A DNA stretch of 64,000 nucleotides from Desmonostoc geniculatum HA4340-LM1 (GTDB taxonomy: Bacteria; Cyanobacteriota; Cyanobacteriia; Cyanobacteriales; Nostocaceae), in assembly GCA_019359545.1 (NCBI GenBank), contig JAHHHB010000002.1, positions 149,005-213,004 of the forward strand, read 5' to 3'. Positions 18,290 through 26,728 of the stretch are shown here, one piece after another. The stretch's first letter is position 1; each line of letters starts with the position of its first letter. The position numbers and the translations under genes are program-made. The notes beneath the pieces were generated by a model. The model did not search any database. It saw only the letters and a program-made list of their open reading frames with translations, and had not been told where the DNA came from.

Positions 18290-20290
18290 TTATTTTGGAC
18301 AAGTTTCTTTAACTTGTTCTGAAGGTTGGTGATTGGGTTTGAGTTTGAGAGCTTTATCGAAAGCGGCGATCGCTTTTTCGGGTTGCTGGAATTTACACAG
18401 GCTCAACCCTAGATAGTACCATACTTCAGCTTTTTGAGTATCACTTAGCTGCTGATGATCTAGAAGAAAATAAAATTGCGCGATCGCTCGATCGTCTCTT
18501 TTTAGGGCTTGTAGCGCCATCCCTTTACCCCGTAAAGCCACAAAGTATTTGGGATTGTATTTTAATGCCTGTTCATAGGCTTTTAGAGAGCCTTCGTATT
18601 CTTGTTTTTGGAATAAAACCCTACCTTGATAGCTAAAAGCAACAGCTAACTCTTTGGCATTTGCATCTTTTTCCGAAATTTGTTTTAACAGTTCAATTGC
18701 TTGATTAATAGTAGTAAGGGCTGCATCTGGTTGCTTGAGTACTAGTAGTGCTTCAGTTTTATTAATCCAGAATACAGGATCTTTGGAGTTGAGTCTAATT
18801 GCTTGATCGAAAGCCCAGATCGCCTCATTATATTGTTTGAGGTTATATAGCGCTTCACCTTTGCAATTCCAGGCATAAACAGCTTCTGGATGAATGATAG
18901 TTGCTGTAGTGCATGATTCTAGCATTTTGTTGTAGTTTTTGAGTCCAGCTAGTGCATAGCCTCGGTTAGTCCAAGATTGGTAGTAGTTGCTGTCAAATTT
19001 TAAAAGGTTGTTATATTTGGCGATCGCTTCTTGATACTCTCCTTGCTGCAATAACACATTACCTTGTTTGAAAATCATTTCTACTTGTAACCATCTAAAT
19101 ATACTGAAACTTAAAAAAATCACGCCAGAACCACAGACCATTAAACCAGCTATTGCTAGCAACACAAAGAATCGTTTATATGGTCTAGATTCAGGCTCAG
19201 TAATGGTATTATTGCTGACATTCAAATTGCTAACTGGTGAGATGGTTGTTTTTGCCGATGAGGCGGCAAGTATTTTCTCGAACTCCTGGTTTACCCAATT
19301 GCAATTAAAAACTGCTTGGTAAATGCGGTTCCCAACTTTTAGCTTGTCTTGTTGCTGGATTACCAATCCTATACGCAACAGTTCTGCCTGTTCTGGACTG
19401 TTGTTAGTTGGTAATTCGCCCTCTTGCCAAATTTGCCGATACAGTTCCAACAGAGATAAAGGATCGCATTGCACATTGTTGATTGTACTTTCATGTATCC
19501 GTTGCAAATGCTCAGCAGTGACTTGAGTTTGCCAATTGTTAATCAAGTTATTTTGTACTAGTTGTTGCACTGTTGCTGCTTCTGCACCTGCGGCAATATA
19601 ATCTGGCGATTGTGCAAGCAATTGAAAAATTTTTTCAGCAAGAGACGGTTGCCCATTTGTCCAGAATTGTACTTCTGCCAGCAAAGCTTCCGGACAACTA
19701 GCTTTTTCATCTAATTTGAATAATTCTATAGTATTAGGGGTAAATAGTGTTAGACTTGCTGCTTCCTGCTCTAGGGAATTGAAAGCAAAAACTGAATGGT
19801 TAATGGGGTTCGATATTTTCAAATTGTTCTGCCGTGGCACTATCATTTTCAAATGCAATTTTTCTATCTGTGCTAAACTTTGATTATTTGAAACTTCTTC
19901 CTCGTGTTGGAGTTGCGATTCTAAAGCCAAATGCTCCAAAAAAAACTTAATTGTAGTAGGTTTCAACCAACCCTTAAGTACTGCTAATTCCCCAAAGCGA
20001 AGTTTTTTCCGCGGTTGTTCAGCAAGGATAGTTCTGATTTGCTGTTCATTTAATAGTCCAGCTTTTTTTAAATATTTGCCCAAGGGCTGTTTTGGTTTTT
20101 GCTCCAGTAACACTGGCCAATCCTGAGAAAAAAAATCAGCCGTTTCTTGTTTAAGCCATCCGTGCAGCACTAGAATTTCACTAAGCTTCAACCCAGCAAC
20201 TTTGGTCTGCTCTTTGAGAGCAATCTCTATCTGCTCAGATGAAATCAGGTCAGCCTGTTGTAAAATTTTAGCAAGTGGCTTCATAATCAA
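18290..20290 (-). CDS. Membrane-anchored TPR protein with duplicated N-terminal helical repeats
   Basis: A 666-aa protein. Residues 1-125 contain two similar modules (KPLAKILQQADLISSEQIEI and PLGKYLKKAGLLNEQQIRTI), like the short domain found before GspE/PilB-type ATPases. Residues about 180-345 form a winged-helix-like module known from cyanobacterial AAA-associated proteins (ALLAEVQFWTNGQPSLAEKI). A single hydrophobic segment (FFVLLAIAGLMVCGSGVIFL) is near 378-400. The C-terminus has about six TPR units (YQEAIAKYNNLLKFDSNYYQ, YNEAIWAFDQAIRLNSKDP). This suggests a scaffold with its TPRs on one side of the membrane. The start is ATG 20290 or 20284. Function not known. Confidence 0.82.
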   Translation of the reverse strand: MIMKPLAKILQQADLISSEQIEIALKEQTKVAGLKLSEILVLHGWLKQETADFFSQDWPVLLEQKPKQPLGKYLKKAGLLNEQQIRTILAEQPRKKLRFGELAVLKGWLKPTTIKFFLEHLALESQLQHEEEVSNNQSLAQIEKLHLKMIVPRQNNLKISNPINHSVFAFNSLEQEAASLTLFTPNTIELFKLDEKASCPEALLAEVQFWTNGQPSLAEKIFQLLAQSPDYIAAGAEAATVQQLVQNNLINNWQTQVTAEHLQRIHESTINNVQCDPLSLLELYRQIWQEGELPTNNSPEQAELLRIGLVIQQQDKLKVGNRIYQAVFNCNWVNQEFEKILAASSAKTTISPVSNLNVSNNTITEPESRPYKRFFVLLAIAGLMVCGSGVIFLSFSIFRWLQVEMIFKQGNVLLQQGEYQEAIAKYNNLLKFDSNYYQSWTNRGYALAGLKNYNKMLESCTTATIIHPEAVYAWNCKGEALYNLKQYNEAIWAFDQAIRLNSKDPVFWINKTEALLVLKQPDAALTTINQAIELLKQISEKDANAKELAVAFSYQGRVLFQKQEYEGSLKAYEQALKYNPKYFVALRGKGMALQALKRDDRAIAQFYFLLDHQQLSDTQKAEVWYYLGLSLCKFQQPEKAIAAFDKALKLKPNHQPSEQVKETCPK

Positions 20291-20592
20291 AGGAAATATA
20301 TTAAGTTATGAAGATAGCAAAACAGATTATTTTTTCTTTGAGTTATCAAAGGTTAATTTTATCATTCATGTAACAATTTTGACTATTATATCTTAATGAA
20401 TTAATGTTAAGTAAGTCCGCTCAATTAGGGTCTAGCGGTTGCTTGAGCGGTGTCTGATGGTTCCAAACCTCTGTTGCTTTCGCTGAGCTAACCCCAGAGA
20501 CTTTCTGCTTTGTCCTTTGTTATTTATCAGCGTTTTAAGTGTAGTTTTGTTTATTTTCACCGACTTGGTTACATTGACTATAGCAATCCTAT
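20291..20592. other. Spacer with no supported gene
   Basis: About 300 bp, AT-rich next to the TPR gene start. A 72-codon minus-strand frame (20432-20650) has no recognisable content and is not called. Confidence 0.4.
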
Positions 20593-20847
20593 TTGATTCG
20601 TGAGAATTTTCTTGTTGACCAGAAACAAAAAGGTACAAGCCCCACCCCACATGGAGTGGAAAAATCTAAAATCTCCAAGCCCCGCACCCTCGTGGTCAGG
20701 GTCAATCCAAAAGACGCGACGCTTGAGTACTCGCTAACGCTACGCTATCGCAAAACTAAAATCCAAAATTGGTTGACTCACCGCCGCCCCACTTTTGACA
20801 ATCTACAAGGAGTACTCGCAGCCCTTGAAGAAATGAAGGAGGAGTAG
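20593..20847 (+). CDS. Short hypothetical frame, possibly a gene remnant
   Basis: An 84-codon frame with only a TTG at the left. The second half (PRTLVVRVNPKDATLEYSLT ... FDNLQGVLAALEEMKEE) looks protein-like and ends properly at TAG 20845-20847. Its middle includes the interspersed repeat TCGCTAACGCTACGCTATCGC-type sequence, read in frame. No family is recognised. It could be a small gene invaded by a repeat or the 3' end of a lost gene. Confidence 0.3.
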   Translation: MIRENFLVDQKQKGTSPTPHGVEKSKISKPRTLVVRVNPKDATLEYSLTLRYRKTKIQNWLTHRRPTFDNLQGVLAALEEMKEE

Positions 20848-21216
20848 GAAATTTATTATTTATATACATTACAGTTTCAAAATTGAGGTTTTATTGAGCT
20901 TTGCAATGTCCTCAAGCTGTACATCTATATGTGCTTGCTTGAAGTTCAATAAATGTCTCATCAGTAGGTACAAAAACAGCAGAGATAATGTATTTAAAAC
21001 ATAATTCATAATTCATAATTCAGCAATCTTTTTAGTGGGGGATTTAGACCCGCCACTACGAAAGTTGACCACCAAATTTTTAATTTGGTGGGGGACTTAA
21101 ACCCACTTATTCAGACGCTCGAACGCGAGTGCGTCTCCCCTTAGGAGAAGACTCGCTAACGCTGCGCTATCCGCCAGCGTTAGAGAGTTTTTGATCTCGA
21201 ACTGATTTTATACAAG
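20848..21216. other. Repeat-bearing spacer
   Basis: No gene. It holds an inverted repeat around CCACCAAATTTTTAATTTGG (about 21069-21092), also seen with small changes at about 41869-41892, and the interspersed repeat GACTCGCTAACGCTGCGCTA near 21150. Confidence 0.55.
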
Positions 21217-21735
21217 TTAAAATGGCCACCAAGGGGGTTTGGTGTTAGTGTAAGTACGGCTCAGAGTCCGGAGATTGGAAGGCTTTGCTTGCTTAAAATC
21301 GCTACCCAACATTTCGTATAAAGCTTGAGAGGGGTTATCAATTGGTTTAAGAATAAATAAAACCTCAGCGCTGTAATGATTGCAGCCGATGCCTCTCCGT
21401 TCTACAGCACATACAACAGATTGGTCGTTGAGCTTATCAGCCGTTAAATATTTAGAACTATCCGTATCGTAGATAGTCTGTAAACTTTTAGCTGTATTCT
21501 GGCAATTTTGCACAGGATTTCCCAGCCAGAAATATTTTGGCAGAAAATTCAACATAACGTAATCTTTGGCGGTTCCGTCTTTAGCCAAACTCAAAATCAC
21601 CTTTGGTGTGCTGGCGTTAGTCTTGCAGGTTACTTCTACATTATTAGCTCTACTGGGCGCAGAGACTGCTAATATAACACCCAGAGCTAATATTGGGGCT
21701 GTCGCCATAGTGACCCAAGACTGCCGCTTGTTCAT
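21217..21735 (-). CDS. COP23-domain exported protein
   Basis: A 172-aa protein with a signal peptide (WVTMATAPILALGVILAVSA, then PSRA) and a mature domain with four spaced cysteines (VEVTCKTN, NPVQNCQNTAKSLQTIYDTD, LNDQSVVCAVERRGIGCNHY, LFILKPIDNPSQALYEML). This is the pattern of the cyanobacterial COP23 family, named after a circadian-oscillating membrane protein. ATG 21735 is preferred over the open extension to 21795 because it places the signal peptide at the N-terminus and has AAGGGG upstream. It is divergent from the TpsA gene with 140 bp between starts. The role of COP23 proteins is unknown. Confidence 0.82.
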   Translation of the reverse strand: MNKRQSWVTMATAPILALGVILAVSAPSRANNVEVTCKTNASTPKVILSLAKDGTAKDYVMLNFLPKYFWLGNPVQNCQNTAKSLQTIYDTDSSKYLTADKLNDQSVVCAVERRGIGCNHYSAEVLFILKPIDNPSQALYEMLGSDFKQAKPSNLRTLSRTYTNTKPPWWPF

Positions 21736-21875
21736 ATTACTTAACCCCCTTTGTTGACCAAAATTCCGGTTGAAATATAAACTCAATAATATCATTTTTA
21801 GTTAAATATACTTAAATAAAACTCAAAAAAGCATTCAAATATTTTTTTTCCTTGGGATGATTTTCCCTATGCAAA

Positions 21876-24512
21876 ATGAAACAATTCCTTCGCAAAATTT
21901 TAATTACTAGTAGTGCTTATATCTGGTGTCTAATTACTGCCTTTCCTGGTTTAGCACAAATTTCTTCAGATAACACACTTCCCGATGCACAAACTGTAGT
22001 TTCACCAGGAACCACACCAGGGCTGGATTTTTTAATTACAGGCGGAACACAAGTCGGTAGCAATCTCTTCCATAGCTTTCGAGAATTTTCTGTTCCCACT
22101 GGTGGTGAAGCTTTTTTCAACAACACCGCAGCTTTTAACAACATTACTAACATCATTAGCCGAGTTACAGGTGGTTCAATTTCCAATATTGATGGCTTAA
22201 TTAAAGAAAACTACGGTGCTAATTTCATCCTCATCAATCCTAGTGGTATTAACTTTGGTGCTAACGCTCAACTCAATATTGGCGGCTCATTTTTGGCGAG
22301 TACAGCAGATAGCCTTAAATTTGCTGATGGCGCAGAATTTAGTGCAACCGATTCAACTTCTTCCCCTCGGCTAACGATTAGTGTGCCAGTAGGCTTGCAA
22401 TTTGGGCAGAATCCCCAAGGGATTCGTGTCCAAGGTCAAGGGCATAACATCAGTTTAGAAAGTCCGATATTTTCACCCTTCACTAGGGGAGACACCGCCG
22501 GACTAAAGGTGCAGCCAGGTAATACCCTAGCTTTGGTGGGAGGAGGAATTATTTCAGAGGGAGGAACCCTCACAGCTGAGGGCGGACGCATTGATTTAGG
22601 TAGTGTGGCAGGAGGTTTAGTAAGTCTCAATCCCAGTCCTCAAGGCTGGAATTTAGGTTATCAAGGGGTGACAAACTTTCAAGATATTGCCTTATCTCAA
22701 AAGGCATTAGCAGATACCAGTGGCCCAGGTAGTGGCTCAATTCAGTTGCAGGGGCGAAACATTTCTATCCGCGATGGCTCAGTGGTGTTAATTCAAACCC
22801 AAGGAGCGCAATCAGCACGGGGGCTTAACGTCAATGCCTCTGAATCCTTATCCTTAGTGGGCACCACAGCAGATGGGCAGATTTCCAGCAACTTATTTAC
22901 AGAAACTATCGGCGGTGGCAAAAGTGGAGATATTAGCGTTAATACCCCCCGCTTAGTCATTCAAGATGGAGCAGCCATATCTGCGGCTACTTACACGCCT
23001 GCTTCTGGTGGGAATATTGATATTAAAGCTGGTGATTTTTTGCAAGTGTCAGGATTTTTACCAGTGAATCCCAGTCGCTTCAGTAATATTACGGCAGGAG
23101 CTTTTGGGGCTGGGAATGCGGGAACTCTGACAATATCAACGCAGCAATTAACTGCGCTTTCAGGAGGGAATATTGCTTCTGTGACTGCTGGTACTGGCTC
23201 TGGTGGAAATGTAATTGTGAATGCCTCGAAGTTAGTAGAGTTGATAGGTGTAACACCATTTGTTTTCACTCCTAGTCAAATAACTGCTGGTACTGGCGGG
23301 ACAGGAAAAGCTGGTAGCGTTACAATTAATACTCAACGCTTGGTAATTAAAGACGGTGGTAGAGTTGATGCTTCCACCTTAGCCAGCGGTCCTGCTGGTA
23401 GTGTCACCATTAACGCTCAAGATAGTGTAGAGGTAAGTGGCAAAGTCCCAGGCTCCCTAAATCCTAGTTTGATCCTCTCCTCAGCCAACATAGTCGATCC
23501 GAGTTTGCAACAGCTATTAAGGCTGCCTCCTGTGCCCAGTGGAACTTCTGGAGATGTGACAATTAATACTGGGCAATTGGTTGTCAAAGATGGCGCACAG
23601 GTGACAGCGAGGAATGATGGTACCGGGGATGCAGGAACGTTGCGGGTGAATGCTGGCTCTATTTTGGTGGAAAGTCAAGGTGGAATCACGGCGGCTACCA
23701 AAGGAGGTCAAGGTGGCAACATTGATTTACGAGTCCAGAATTCCTTACAGGTGTCTGGTAATAGTCAGATATCTAGCGACAATGTTGGTATGGGAGCAGG
23801 TGGAAGATTGACGATTCAAGGGAATCAGTTGATACTGAGCGATCGCGCCTTATTATCTGCGTCCACCACATCTGGTGAAGGTGGTAACATATCTCTGCAA
23901 ACGAATTCCTTACTAATGCGCCGTAACAGTCAGATATCTGCCACTGCTGGAGGAACTGGGAACGGAGGCAATATTAATATTGCTGGCTTTAGTCCGGCCA
24001 ACTTTGTGACGCTGTTAGAAGGCAGTAAGATTACCGCCGACGCTGTTCAAGGCATGGGAGGAAATATCAGTATCAATACCAGAGGATTCTTTGTATGTCC
24101 AACTTGTCAGATTACTGCTAGTTCCGAACTGGGAATCGCCGGAGAAATCAGCATCATTACACCAGAGGCTGAAAATAATTTTGAAATTATCGATGTGCCA
24201 CAAGAAGTAGCTAAACCAGAACAAGTGGTAGCTCAGGCTTGTCGAGGAACAGCAAGTCAAAATAGAAGCGAATTTACCATCACCGGACGTGGAGGATTGC
24301 CACCTCGACCAAGCGAACAGTTAAGTAGTGGAGCTTTAATTAGTTTTGAGCCTGTTGATGCCAGTGCTGCTACAGAGGTGAATAATACTTCGCAACTGCC
24401 ACCTCCAGCCAGAGGTTGGTATGTTAACGCCCAAGGTGTGCTAGTTCTGGCCAGCGAAGCGCCTAATGCTACTCCCTATAGTTCTGGGTTAACTTCATCT
24501 AATTGTCACTGA
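21876..24512 (+). CDS. TpsA-type filamentous hemagglutinin exoprotein
   Basis: An 878-aa secreted beta-helix protein. The signal peptide (ILITSSAYIWCLITAFPGLA) is followed by the two-partner secretion (haemagglutination activity) domain, roughly residues 30-280: VVSPGTTPGLDFLITGGTQ, LFHSFREFSVPTGGEAFFNN, IDGLIKENYGANFILINPSG, INFGANAQLNIGGSFLAST. The rest is imperfect Gly/Asn/Thr-rich beta-helix repeats (GGNIDIKAGD, GSVTINTQRL). The C-terminal part has FFVCPTCQITASSELG and CRGTASQNRSEFTITGRGG, which I recognise as a common cyanobacterial TpsA ending. Its exporter is the next gene. The function of the passenger (adhesin, matrix or toxin) cannot be read; no toxin domain is seen. Confidence 0.92.
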   Translation: MKQFLRKILITSSAYIWCLITAFPGLAQISSDNTLPDAQTVVSPGTTPGLDFLITGGTQVGSNLFHSFREFSVPTGGEAFFNNTAAFNNITNIISRVTGGSISNIDGLIKENYGANFILINPSGINFGANAQLNIGGSFLASTADSLKFADGAEFSATDSTSSPRLTISVPVGLQFGQNPQGIRVQGQGHNISLESPIFSPFTRGDTAGLKVQPGNTLALVGGGIISEGGTLTAEGGRIDLGSVAGGLVSLNPSPQGWNLGYQGVTNFQDIALSQKALADTSGPGSGSIQLQGRNISIRDGSVVLIQTQGAQSARGLNVNASESLSLVGTTADGQISSNLFTETIGGGKSGDISVNTPRLVIQDGAAISAATYTPASGGNIDIKAGDFLQVSGFLPVNPSRFSNITAGAFGAGNAGTLTISTQQLTALSGGNIASVTAGTGSGGNVIVNASKLVELIGVTPFVFTPSQITAGTGGTGKAGSVTINTQRLVIKDGGRVDASTLASGPAGSVTINAQDSVEVSGKVPGSLNPSLILSSANIVDPSLQQLLRLPPVPSGTSGDVTINTGQLVVKDGAQVTARNDGTGDAGTLRVNAGSILVESQGGITAATKGGQGGNIDLRVQNSLQVSGNSQISSDNVGMGAGGRLTIQGNQLILSDRALLSASTTSGEGGNISLQTNSLLMRRNSQISATAGGTGNGGNINIAGFSPANFVTLLEGSKITADAVQGMGGNISINTRGFFVCPTCQITASSELGIAGEISIITPEAENNFEIIDVPQEVAKPEQVVAQACRGTASQNRSEFTITGRGGLPPRPSEQLSSGALISFEPVDASAATEVNNTSQLPPPARGWYVNAQGVLVLASEAPNATPYSSGLTSSNCH

Positions 24513-24867
24513 ATTTTTTGGATGTTACGCACAGATGGACTGGGGATTGGGGATTGGGGAGATGGGGAGATGGGGAGATGGGGAGAAATAACTAATAGAC
24601 CTCTTGCATAAATAGTTTTTTGTCTCACGCAAAGGCGCAAAGGCAAGGCAGCGCGGTCTTGGGGGTTTCCCCCATGAGCGACTGCCGCGCAAAGAAGAAG
24701 GGGAAAAGAAGGACTTTTGCAAGAGACTCCATGAGCTGCAATCACTTGGAACAATGAAAATTTCTTTTCCCTACTTCCCACTCCCAACTCCCTATTTTCA
24801 AGCTAGGTCTAATGACTAATGACTAATGACCAATGACTAATCCAAAATCTAAAATCTAAAATCCAAA
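24513..24867. repeat. Low-complexity repeat spacer between tpsA and tpsB
   Basis: The 355-bp gap carries GGGGATT/GGGGAGAT tandem repeats (24540-24590), a long imperfect element around GCAAAGGCGCAAAGGCAAGG (24630-24700), and 7-bp TAATGAC/CAATGAC repeats (24808-24842). Despite the gap, tpsA and tpsB are codirectional and functionally paired. Confidence 0.75.
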
Positions 24868-26598
24868 ATGGTATTAAGTGTTTGGCGACGGAGATTTTTT
24901 TTATCTCCTTGTATTACTTTTATACTCTTGCTGTATCACACAAATTCTGCTTGCGCTCAGCCGATTAATCCTGTTACCCCAAAACCGCCAGAACAACCCC
25001 CGGCTAATCCCCTACCACCAACAAACGTACCCATCCAAATACCGCCGACAGTACTGCCAACTCCGGAAGAGGCCCTAGATATTCCAGGTAGTATTATTGT
25101 GCAAAAGTTCGAGTTTGTTGGTAATAGCGCCTTTAACCAAGAGGAATTAAACTCTACGATCGCCAATTTTACCGGACAACCAATTACCTTTGCCGAACTC
25201 CTGAAAGCTGCCAATCAAATTACCGAATTGTATGTGCAAAAGGGATACATTACCTCTGGTGCCTACATTCCCAGTCAAGAGTTTCGCTCCGGAATCATCA
25301 AAATTCAGGTAGTAGAAGGCAGTTTAGAAGATATTCAAGTCAATGTGATTAAAGGACGATTGAACTCAGATTATGTCCGCAGTCGCATTGCGATCGCTAC
25401 TACCAAACCGCTCAATATTAACCGCCTCAAAGAAGCTTTGCAACTGCTGCAACTCAATCCCCTAATTGAAAGCTTAGACGCCGAACTCACCGCCGGGACT
25501 AGGCCAGGTGTGAATTCACTAGCAGTGAGAGTCAAGGGGGCGAGAACTTTTAATACCCAACTCAGTATTAATAATAACCGCAACCCCAGCGTCGGTAGTT
25601 TTGAACGCGGCATCGCCTTATCTGAAGCCAGTCTTCTGGGAATTGGCGATCGCTTGAGTTTCGCCTACAAAAATACCGATGGTAGCAATAGCTTTGAGGG
25701 CGGTTATACCTTGCCAGTGAATCCCCGGAATGGCACTATTGGGTTCAACTATCGAATTACCGACAACAAAATTATTGAACCTCCTTTTAATGATTTGGAT
25801 ATCGACGTAAATTCTCGTGAGTTTGAATTATCTTTTCGTCAGCCAGTTCTGCAAAGAGCCACCCCAGAAGTTAGCCAAGAACTCACCCTAAGTCTAAACG
25901 CAGCTAGGCGCGAAAGTAATTCTTCGATTCAAGGAGTGGATTTTCCCCTGTTTGCTGGGGCTGATGCTCAAGGAGAAACGCGGGTATCGGAATTGAGTTT
26001 CGCCCAAGAATGGCTACATCGCAGTCGTCAAGAAGTTCTAGCTGCTCGTTCCGAGTTTAATTTGGGAATTGGAGCTTTTGACGCCACAATTAATAACAGC
26101 GAACCAGATAGCCGATATTTCCTTTGGCGGGGACAAATGATTTATTTGCGCCTCCTCAGTCAGCCAAAGGAACAAACAGCGGCTCCTACTTTGTTGTTGC
26201 GTTCTAATGTGCAATTGGCTGGCAGTTCTCTGCTTTCTATTGAGCAATTTAGTGTGGGAGGTCAAGGAACAGTGCGCGGTTATCGCCAAGATGTTTTACT
26301 CAGTGATAATGGCATTTTTGCTTCCGCAGAATTGCGATTACCTATCGCTCGTTTTCCAGAACTTCGAGGAACTTTACAGGTTGCACCATTTATTGATTTT
26401 GGTACTGTCTGGAACACAGGTAGAGAAAATCCTGACCCGAATACTCTGCTAGGTTCAGGATTAGGATTACTTTGGCAGATGGGGGATAGATTCACAGCTC
26501 GGCTCGATTGGGGTGTTCCTTTAATAAATATTGATAATAGCAAGCGCACGTGGCAAGAAAATGGGGTGTATTTTCAGATGGAGTATAAAGCGTTTTGA
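24868..26598 (+). CDS. TpsB-type outer membrane transporter (ShlB/FhaC/HecB family)
   Basis: A 576-aa Omp85-superfamily exporter for the adjacent TpsA. It has a signal peptide (FFLSPCITFILLLYHTNSAC), a Pro-rich linker (KPPEQPPANPLPPTNV), a POTRA domain at about 75-150 (VQKFEFVGNSAFNQEELN, ITELYVQKGYITSGAYIPSQ), and a 16-strand type beta-barrel from about 215 to the end. The barrel includes the conserved lid-loop motif VRGYRQD at about 470 and a C-terminal aromatic residue (MEYKAF). ATG 24868 directly precedes the signal peptide. It is the middle gene of the TpsA-TpsB-CHAT cluster. Confidence 0.93.
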   Translation: MVLSVWRRRFFLSPCITFILLLYHTNSACAQPINPVTPKPPEQPPANPLPPTNVPIQIPPTVLPTPEEALDIPGSIIVQKFEFVGNSAFNQEELNSTIANFTGQPITFAELLKAANQITELYVQKGYITSGAYIPSQEFRSGIIKIQVVEGSLEDIQVNVIKGRLNSDYVRSRIAIATTKPLNINRLKEALQLLQLNPLIESLDAELTAGTRPGVNSLAVRVKGARTFNTQLSINNNRNPSVGSFERGIALSEASLLGIGDRLSFAYKNTDGSNSFEGGYTLPVNPRNGTIGFNYRITDNKIIEPPFNDLDIDVNSREFELSFRQPVLQRATPEVSQELTLSLNAARRESNSSIQGVDFPLFAGADAQGETRVSELSFAQEWLHRSRQEVLAARSEFNLGIGAFDATINNSEPDSRYFLWRGQMIYLRLLSQPKEQTAAPTLLLRSNVQLAGSSLLSIEQFSVGGQGTVRGYRQDVLLSDNGIFASAELRLPIARFPELRGTLQVAPFIDFGTVWNTGRENPDPNTLLGSGLGLLWQMGDRFTARLDWGVPLINIDNSKRTWQENGVYFQMEYKAF

Positions 26599-26728
26599 AA
26601 ATTGAGGAACTGAAAAAATGGTGTTGCTGAGTGGAAGTGTTAATTTGGATCGCGCAGAGGCGCAGAGAGTAAGAGTTGAAAAGAGTTGATTTTTAAGTTT
26701 TATATTCAAATTCAGCAACGCCGAAAAA

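Noticed and set aside
20432..20650. 72-codon minus-strand frame (KINKTTLKTLINNKGQSRKS)
   Set aside because: Basic, featureless, overlaps the opposite-strand frame at 20593, and has no recognisable family.
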